Part shown: positions 58,451-64,000 of the stretch, one piece after another | How the letters are laid out: each line of letters begins with the position of its first letter | Position numbering within the stretch: the first letter of the stretch is position 1 | NCBI RefSeq assembly: GCF_009910705.1 | Contig: NZ_JAAAXJ010000012.1 | Span: 36,189-100,188 of the forward strand | Source: Microvirga arsenatis | GTDB lineage: Bacteria; Pseudomonadota; Alphaproteobacteria; Rhizobiales; Beijerinckiaceae | Length of the DNA stretch: 64,000 bases | Reading direction: 5' to 3' | The notes under the pieces: generated by a model | Told to the model about the DNA's origin: nothing | Databases searched by the model: none | What the model saw: only the letters and a program-made list of their open reading frames with translations | Translations under genes and position numbers: made by a program

Positions 58451-59149
58451 ATGCGGATTCTGATTATCGAGGATGACAGGGAGGCCGCCTCCTACCTCGT
58501 GAAGGCGTTTCGCGAGGCCGGCCACGTGGCGGACCACGCCGCGGACGGCCTCGACGGCTACGCCATGGCGGAGGCCGGCGACTACGACGTGCTCGTGGTC
58601 GACCGCATGCTGCCCAAGCTCGACGGGCTTTCCCTGATCCGCTCCCTGCGCGAGCAGAAGGTCGAGACCCCCGTTCTCATTCTTTCGGCGCTCGGCCAGG
58701 TGGACGACCGCGTGAAGGGCCTGCGCGCCGGCGGCGACGATTATCTCCCCAAGCCCTATGCCTTCTCCGAGCTTCTCGCCCGGGTCGAGGTTCTGGCCCG
58801 GCGCCGGACCTCTGCGCCCAGCGCCGAGCCGACCGTCTACCGCATCGCCGATCTCGAGCTCGACCGCCTGTCGCACCGCGTCACCCGCGCCGGGCAGGAG
58901 ATCGTGCTGCAGCCCCGCGAGTTCCGGCTGCTCGAATACCTGATGAAGAACGCCAACCAGGTGGTCACCCGCACCATGCTGCTGGAGCACGTGTGGGACT
59001 ATCATTTCGATCCCCAGACCAACGTGATCGACGTCCACGTCTCGCGCCTGCGGGCCAAGATCGACAAGGGCTTCGACAAGCCGCTCATCCACACGATCCG
59101 CGGCGCGGGCTACATGGTGCGCGTCGGTACCGAGGGGGACGAGGAATGA
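58451..59149 (+). CDS. OmpR family response regulator
   Basis: The protein has 232 residues. The receiver starts MRILIIEDDREAASYLVKAF with phospho-Asp in VVDRMLPKLDGLSLI and the Lys in YLPKPYAFSEL. The winged helix has LQPREFRLLEYLMKNANQVV and TNVIDVHVSRLRAKIDKGFD. It is followed 10 bp later by its kinase. Placement after a Do-family protease suggests an envelope-stress or metal-responsive system, as in CzcR/CpxR-like pairs, but no signal can be assigned. Confidence 0.92.
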   Translation: MRILIIEDDREAASYLVKAFREAGHVADHAADGLDGYAMAEAGDYDVLVVDRMLPKLDGLSLIRSLREQKVETPVLILSALGQVDDRVKGLRAGGDDYLPKPYAFSELLARVEVLARRRTSAPSAEPTVYRIADLELDRLSHRVTRAGQEIVLQPREFRLLEYLMKNANQVVTRTMLLEHVWDYHFDPQTNVIDVHVSRLRAKIDKGFDKPLIHTIRGAGYMVRVGTEGDEE

Positions 59150-59159
59150 GCGTGCCGCC

Positions 59160-60605
59160 ATGAACGCCCCCATGAGCGGCCCCATGACCGCCCTCGGCAA
59201 GCTCGTCCGCACGACCGCCTTCAAGCTCACCTTCGCTTATCTGTTCATCTTCACCGTGTTCGCCTTCGTCGGCCTCGGCTACGTGGCCTGGAACGCCCAG
59301 AGGCTGCTCACCGAGCAGTTCATCGCCACCATCGAGAGCGAGATCGACAGCCTGTCCACCCAGTACAGGTTCGGCGGCCTGCGCCGTCTCGTGAACAGCG
59401 TCGAGCGGCGCTCGCGGGCGCCGGGCGCCTTGCTCTATCTCGTCACGACGGAGACGGGCGAGCGCATTGCCGGCAATGTGGGCGCATTGCCCCCCGAGGT
59501 GCTCGGCCGGACCGGCCAGTTCGAGACGCTCTACAACCGCACCGACGAGACCGGGACGCGGCCCGATGCGGCCATCGTGCGCGTCTATCTCCTGCCGGGC
59601 GGCTTTCGCCTGCTGGTCGGGCGGGACATCGAGGAGCGGCGGCGCCTGCAGGAGATCATCCGCCGCGCCTTCGGATACTCGCTGCTCTTCATCGGCGTTC
59701 TGGGCTGCCTCGGGGGCTGGTTCATCACCAGGCGGGTGCTCAAGCGCGTCGACGACATGACGGACATCACCCGCCACATCATGGCGGGCGATCTCGGGGG
59801 GCGGCTGAAGGTGGCCGGCACCGGCGACGAACTCGACCGGCTGGCGCAGAACCTCAACGCCATGCTCGACCGCATCGGCGAGCTGATGCGGGGCATGCAG
59901 GAGGTCTCGGACAACATCGCCCACGACCTCAAGACGCCCCTGACGCGCCTGCGCAACAAGGCCGACGAGGCCCTGCGCACGGCCAGAACCTCCGACGAGC
60001 TGAAGGCGGCGCTGGAAGGCACCATCGAGGAGAGCGACAACCTCATCCGCATCTTCAACGCGCTGCTCATGATCGCGCGGCTCGAGGCCGGCAACGCCCG
60101 CGAGAACCTGGCGGATTTCGACGCGGCCGAAGCCGTGCGCGACGTGGCGGAGCTCTACGAGGCGTTGGCCGAGGAAGCCGGCGTGGGCCTGGAGGTCTCC
60201 GTCGAGGACAGCCTGCCGGTCCACGGCAGCCGCGAGCTCCTGGGCCAGGCCATGGCGAACCTGCTCGACAATGCCCTGAAATACGGCGCCTCGCCCGAGG
60301 CCTCCGCCAGGACCATCGCCGTTTCGGCGCGGCGGCTCGACGGCGAGGTGCAGGTCGTGGTGGCCGATCGCGGTCCCGGCATCCCGGAGACGGAGCGCGG
60401 CCGGGTGCTCGAGCGGTTCGTGCGCCTGGAGACGGCGCGCTCCCGCCCGGGCTTCGGCCTGGGCCTCAGCCTCGCCGCCGCCGTGGCGAGGCTGCATGGG
60501 GGCACGCTGCGGCTCGAGGACAACGAGCCGGGCCTGCGGGTGGTGCTGGCCCTGCCCCTGAAGGCGGTGGACGTTCCCCAGCCGACGCTTCAGTCGGCGG
60601 CCTGA
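59160..60605 (+). CDS. Sensor histidine kinase, partner of the upstream OmpR regulator
   Basis: The protein has 481 residues. Transmembrane helix 1 is at about 21-43 and helix 2 at about 175-195, with a periplasmic domain of about 130 residues between. HAMP follows (RVLKRVDDMTDITRHIMAGD), then the H-box SDNIAHDLKTPLTRLRNKAD, the N-box AMANLLDNALKYG, DRGPGIPETERGRVLERFVR and GFGLGLSLAAAVARLHGG. All catalytic boxes are intact. It stands 132 bp before glnE. Confidence 0.92.
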   Translation: MNAPMSGPMTALGKLVRTTAFKLTFAYLFIFTVFAFVGLGYVAWNAQRLLTEQFIATIESEIDSLSTQYRFGGLRRLVNSVERRSRAPGALLYLVTTETGERIAGNVGALPPEVLGRTGQFETLYNRTDETGTRPDAAIVRVYLLPGGFRLLVGRDIEERRRLQEIIRRAFGYSLLFIGVLGCLGGWFITRRVLKRVDDMTDITRHIMAGDLGGRLKVAGTGDELDRLAQNLNAMLDRIGELMRGMQEVSDNIAHDLKTPLTRLRNKADEALRTARTSDELKAALEGTIEESDNLIRIFNALLMIARLEAGNARENLADFDAAEAVRDVAELYEALAEEAGVGLEVSVEDSLPVHGSRELLGQAMANLLDNALKYGASPEASARTIAVSARRLDGEVQVVVADRGPGIPETERGRVLERFVRLETARSRPGFGLGLSLAAAVARLHGGTLRLEDNEPGLRVVLALPLKAVDVPQPTLQSAA

Positions 60606-60737
60606 CGCCTTGCTGGCGCAGCAAGGGGGAGAGCTGGCTCTAGGCCTGAAGGATGAGGGGCTTATGGTACTTTTCGATTGCCTCCGGCCTCCCGGCGTGA
60701 ACACTCGGGCCGTCGCAGGAACCCGAAGAGACCCGCC

Positions 60738-63689
60738 GTGACGGATGTGAAGAACGCCCTCATCAGCCGCCTCGCGAAGGCGCCGCTCGTGGCCGACCCG
60801 CGCCGGGCGAAGGCGCAGCTGAAGGACCTTGCCGAGCGGCTGCGCGACGAGCCCGAGACAGCGGCCCTGCTGGAGCATCTCGACGACGGCGCCTTCCGCG
60901 ATCTTCTGCTCGGGCTCGCGGACCATTCCCCCTTTCTCTGGCAGCTGATCGTCAACAACCCGGCCCGCCTGGCAAGGCTCGCCTTCGCAGCGCCGGAGGA
61001 GACGCATCGCGCCATCGTCGCCAGCCAGCTCAACCTGTTCCGCGAGCTGCGCTCGGGCGCGATCACGCGCGAGGACGCCGTGAGCGCCTTCCGGCAGAAC
61101 CGCAACGCCCATGCGCTCCTCGTGGCCATGGCCGATATCGGCGGGATCTGGAGCACCGAAGAGGTTACGCAGGCGCTCTCCGACTTCGCCGATGCCTCCG
61201 TGGCCGGCGGTGTCAACCTCGTGCTCACCGAGACGGCCGATCTCGGCCGCATCAGGCTCGCCGATCCCGACGCGCCGGGCGAGGGCTCCGGCTTCACCGT
61301 GCTGGCGCTGGGCAAGCACGGAGCAGGGGAACTCAACTATTCGAGCGACATCGACCTCGTCATCTTCTTCGACCCGGACACCACGGTGCTGCGCGACCCG
61401 TCCGAGGCCGCCACCGTCTATACCCGCATCGCGCAGCAGCTCGCCAAGCTCCTGCAGGAGCGCACGGCCGACGGCTATGTGCATCGCGTCGATTACCGTC
61501 TGCGCCCCGATCCGGGCTCGACGCCCACTGCGGTGTCGCTGGCCTCGGCCTATGTCTATTACGAGACGGTCGGGCAGAACTGGGAGCGCGCGGCGCTCAT
61601 CAAGGCACGACCCGTGGCCGGCGACATCGCACTCGGCGAGAATTTTCTTGCCGAACTGCGCCCCTTCATCTGGCGCAAGTATTTCGATTTCGCCTCCATC
61701 GCCGACGTGCACGCCATGAAGCGGCAGATCCACGCGGTGCGCGGGCACGACCAGATCGCGGTGGCCGGCCACGACATCAAGCTCGGGCGCGGAGGCATCC
61801 GCGAGATCGAGTTCTTCGTGCAGACGCAGCAGCTCGTCTTCGGCGGACGGCGTCCGGGCTTGCGCGGGCGGCGCACCCTCGACATGCTCAAAAGCCTTCA
61901 CGACGAGGGCTGGATCACGGCGCAGGCCCGCGACGAGCTCTCCGACGCCTACCGCTTCCTGCGCACCATCGAGCACCGGCTGCAGATGGTGGCCGACGAG
62001 CAGACTCAGCGCCTGCCCTCCGACGAGGAGCAGCTCAAGCGCTTCGCGAAGTTCTGCGGCTATCCGACCCTGAAGGCCTTTTCCAAGGCGCTCACGGATC
62101 AGGCCAGGATCGTGCAGGGTCATTACGCGCTGCTCTTCGAGGAGGGGCCGGAGCTCGCCTCCGATGTGGGCAGCCTCGTCTTCACCGGCTCCGACAACGA
62201 TCCGGACACGCTCGCCACCCTCCGGCGCCTCGGCTTCCAGGATCCCGAACGCGTGGCGGAGACCGTGCGCGGCTGGCATTTCGGCCGTCGTCCCGCGATC
62301 CAGAGCGCGCGGGCCCGCGAGGTGCTGACCGAGCTCACCCCGGCGCTGCTCTCGGCGCTGGGCGGCACCGCCGATCCCGACGGCGCACTGGCGGCCCTCG
62401 ACCGCGCCTTCGGGCGCATGCCGGCGGCGGTCGAGCTCCTCACCATCCTGCAATCGCACGATCGCCTGCGGCTTCTCTTCGCCGATCTGCTCGGCACAGC
62501 GCCGCGCCTCGCCGACACGGTGGCGCAGTCGCCCCACGTGCTCGACGCGCTCATCGATCCAGCCTTCGGCACGCCCACTACCGACGACGAAACCATCGAA
62601 GAGCAGGTCCGGCTGCTCATCGGTCCGCCGCGCGACTATGAGGACTTTCTGGACCGGGTGCGCGATGCGGCGCGGCAGATGCGCTTCATCACCGGCGCGC
62701 GGCTTCTCTCCGGCGTCATCGCGCCGAAGCAGGCGGGAGAGGCCTACGCGGCCATCGCGCGCGCGGTCATCCGCGCCTCGTTCGAGGAGGTGCGCCGCGC
62801 CTTCGAGGCCGAACACGGCAGCGTGCCGGGCTCGCGCATCGCGATCCTCGGCCTCGGCCGCCTGGGCAGCCGCGAGCTGACGGCGGGCTCCGATCTCGAC
62901 CTCGTGGTGATCTACGACTTCGACGAGAACACCCGCGAGAGCACCGGCCCGCGACGCCTCGACGCCGTGGTGTACTACACGCGGCTCACGCAGCGCCTCG
63001 TCTCCGCGCTCACGGTGCCGACGCGCCGCGGCCTGCTCTACGAGGTGGACCTGCGCCTGCGCCCGCAGGGCGGCAAGGGTCCCGTGGCCTCGCAGTTCAA
63101 GGGCTTCGTGAATTACCAGAAGACCGAAGCCGATCTCTGGGAGCACATGGCGCTCACCCGCGCCCGGGTGCTCGCCGGCGACGATGCTTTCGGTTCTGAC
63201 GTTGCGCAAGCCGTGAAGGACATACTCACCAGGGAGCGCGATCCGAAGCACGTGTTCAAGGAAGTGCGCGCCATGCGCGAGCTGATCGCGCAGGAGAAGG
63301 GCGACGACGACCCGTGGGACATGAAGCTCGCCCGCGGCGGCCTCACCGATCTCGACTTCATCGCGCAAGCGCTGGTGCTCGCCCATGCGCACAAGCACCC
63401 GTCGCTCGCGGGTCTCTCGACCGAAGCCACCATCGCCGAGGCTCAATCCGTCGGTCTGCTCTCGTCCGATGACGCAAGGACACTCACCGAAGCGCACCGG
63501 CTCTTCAACGACATCTTCCAGTGGCAGCGCCTGACCATCGAAGGCACGTTCGATGCGGAGAAGGTGCCGCCCGTGATCCTCAAGCGTCTTGCGACGGTGG
63601 CGGGACTGCCGAGCGCGAAGGTCTTGCTGGAGCATCTGGCGGAGGTGCGAAGCGCCATAAGAAAAATTGTTAGCAAAACAGCGGTGTGA
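60738..63689 (+). CDS. glnE: Bifunctional glutamine synthetase adenylyltransferase/deadenylase GlnE
   Basis: The protein has 983 residues, full length for the family. It attaches and removes AMP on glutamine synthetase in response to PII and glutamine. Two nucleotidyltransferase halves are present: the N-terminal adenylyl-removing domain with KHGAGELNYSSDIDLVIFFD and GRGGIREIEFFVQTQQLVFG, and the C-terminal adenylylating domain with GLGRLGSRELTAGSDLDLVV and ARGGLTDLDFIAQALVLAHA. GTG 60738 starts with TDVKNALISRL; an upstream in-frame start at 60678 is less likely. The reverse strand also has a long open frame here, which is an artefact of GC-rich coding DNA. Confidence 0.96.
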   Translation: MTDVKNALISRLAKAPLVADPRRAKAQLKDLAERLRDEPETAALLEHLDDGAFRDLLLGLADHSPFLWQLIVNNPARLARLAFAAPEETHRAIVASQLNLFRELRSGAITREDAVSAFRQNRNAHALLVAMADIGGIWSTEEVTQALSDFADASVAGGVNLVLTETADLGRIRLADPDAPGEGSGFTVLALGKHGAGELNYSSDIDLVIFFDPDTTVLRDPSEAATVYTRIAQQLAKLLQERTADGYVHRVDYRLRPDPGSTPTAVSLASAYVYYETVGQNWERAALIKARPVAGDIALGENFLAELRPFIWRKYFDFASIADVHAMKRQIHAVRGHDQIAVAGHDIKLGRGGIREIEFFVQTQQLVFGGRRPGLRGRRTLDMLKSLHDEGWITAQARDELSDAYRFLRTIEHRLQMVADEQTQRLPSDEEQLKRFAKFCGYPTLKAFSKALTDQARIVQGHYALLFEEGPELASDVGSLVFTGSDNDPDTLATLRRLGFQDPERVAETVRGWHFGRRPAIQSARAREVLTELTPALLSALGGTADPDGALAALDRAFGRMPAAVELLTILQSHDRLRLLFADLLGTAPRLADTVAQSPHVLDALIDPAFGTPTTDDETIEEQVRLLIGPPRDYEDFLDRVRDAARQMRFITGARLLSGVIAPKQAGEAYAAIARAVIRASFEEVRRAFEAEHGSVPGSRIAILGLGRLGSRELTAGSDLDLVVIYDFDENTRESTGPRRLDAVVYYTRLTQRLVSALTVPTRRGLLYEVDLRLRPQGGKGPVASQFKGFVNYQKTEADLWEHMALTRARVLAGDDAFGSDVAQAVKDILTRERDPKHVFKEVRAMRELIAQEKGDDDPWDMKLARGGLTDLDFIAQALVLAHAHKHPSLAGLSTEATIAEAQSVGLLSSDDARTLTEAHRLFNDIFQWQRLTIEGTFDAEKVPPVILKRLATVAGLPSAKVLLEHLAEVRSAIRKIVSKTAV

Positions 63690-63937
63690 TCCGGCAACTT
63701 TTAGTGTTTGTCTCGCTAGGTAAATAATAACCTCAAGTGGTGTCGCCCCCTTCTATGCTCTCTGAACGAGTAGTTATCAGTCCGCGAATAATCCGAGAGA
63801 GTACACCCACCATAAAACGAATAGGGTTGAGGCGCCTATTGCTCGGCGCGGGGTGGGGGTGAGCTATGACGGCGGTGCCGTCGCGAGCTGTGTTGAAATT
63901 CGGGTGGCGCGATCTCCGGCATGAACATCGTATTGGG
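63690..63937. other. AT-richer intergenic stretch after glnE
   Basis: No supported gene. Base composition is clearly more AT-rich than the upstream genes around 63690-63830. Short frames on both strands have no recognisable product. It may be the flank of a mobile element or simply the regulatory region of the next gene. Confidence 0.4.
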
Positions 63938-64000
63938 TCAGGCGGCGAGGTCAATCGTCTCCTTCGGGGCTGACGCTTGTGTCAGCGTCTTCCAGCCGTC
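63938..64000 (-). CDS. Possible C-terminus of an unidentified minus-strand gene
   Basis: From the right edge the minus strand reads DGWKTLTQASAPKETIDLAA and then a stop at 63938. The 20 codons are open to the edge. A transposase end is possible given the composition, but the fragment is too short to assign. Confidence 0.25.
   Translation of the reverse strand, partial: DGWKTLTQASAPKETIDLAA

Noticed and set aside
59085..63635. Very long open frame (over 1500 codons) on the minus strand opposite glnE and the histidine kinase
   Set aside because: It is antisense to two well-supported genes with intact motifs. Composition is typical of the reverse frame of GC-rich coding DNA and no domain is recognisable.

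Overview
The window is high-GC alphaproteobacterial chromosome. A MucR/Ros regulator, DUF6456, DUF2336, DUF1491, DUF5330, HWE histidine kinases, FeuP/FeuQ and a ccmI-E-F-H / Do-protease / two-component / glnE order together point to Hyphomicrobiales. The gene set and the intergenic palindromic repeats look most like a Methylobacteriaceae (Microvirga-like) genome; the genus is inference.

Region 1 (1-28.2 kb) is mostly chromosomal housekeeping and conserved hypothetical genes. It holds the N-terminal part of an oligopeptidase B, MucR, a GlxA-type regulator divergent from a rhodanese, a DUF6456 protein, SufE, DUF5330, a membrane-anchored peptidoglycan-binding protein, DUF1491, DUF2336, a GNAT acetyltransferase and a DUF1214/DUF1254 pair. 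It continues with a class A penicillin-binding protein, a YcgN-type cysteine-cluster protein, a three-gene coiled-coil operon, an AI-2E family permease, a glycine-zipper protein, DUF2939, an orphan TRAP solute-binding protein, a PAS-HWE histidine kinase and an EEP-family phosphatase. Two large secreted RTX-type proteins (13.1-15.1 kb and 25.8-28.2 kb) each combine seven N-terminal propeller-like repeats with a short RTX block and a type I secretion-like C-terminus.

Region 2 (28.5-50.4 kb) is a gene transfer agent (GTA) cluster of the Rhodobacter type in canonical order: small and large terminase, portal, g3.5, prohead protease, capsid, g6-g10, tail chaperone extension, tape measure, g12-g15. 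It is followed by a DUF2793 fibre/spike protein, a GH108 lysozyme and a holin-sized membrane protein. The cluster is unusually broken up. It carries a 549-bp gap between terminase and portal, two antisense trypsin-like proteases between g5 and g6, an AT-rich rearranged islet with partial tape-measure copies and antisense lipoprotein-like ORFs, an antisense DUF465 gene, several families of palindromic repeats, and intrinsic-terminator-like hairpins inside the leaders of g1 and the capsid gene. The tail chaperone pair g10/g10.1 appears to need a -1 ribosomal frameshift: there is an in-frame A AAC CCT heptamer and I find no ATG, GTG or TTG ahead of the conserved start of the second frame.

Region 3 (50.5-63.7 kb) is conserved chromosome on the plus strand: a FeuN-position periplasmic protein, FeuP, FeuQ, cytochrome c maturation genes ccmI-ccmE-ccmF-ccmH, a Do-family protease, an OmpR-type regulator with its kinase, and glnE. 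The last 300 bp are AT-richer and hold only the possible end of an unidentified minus-strand gene.
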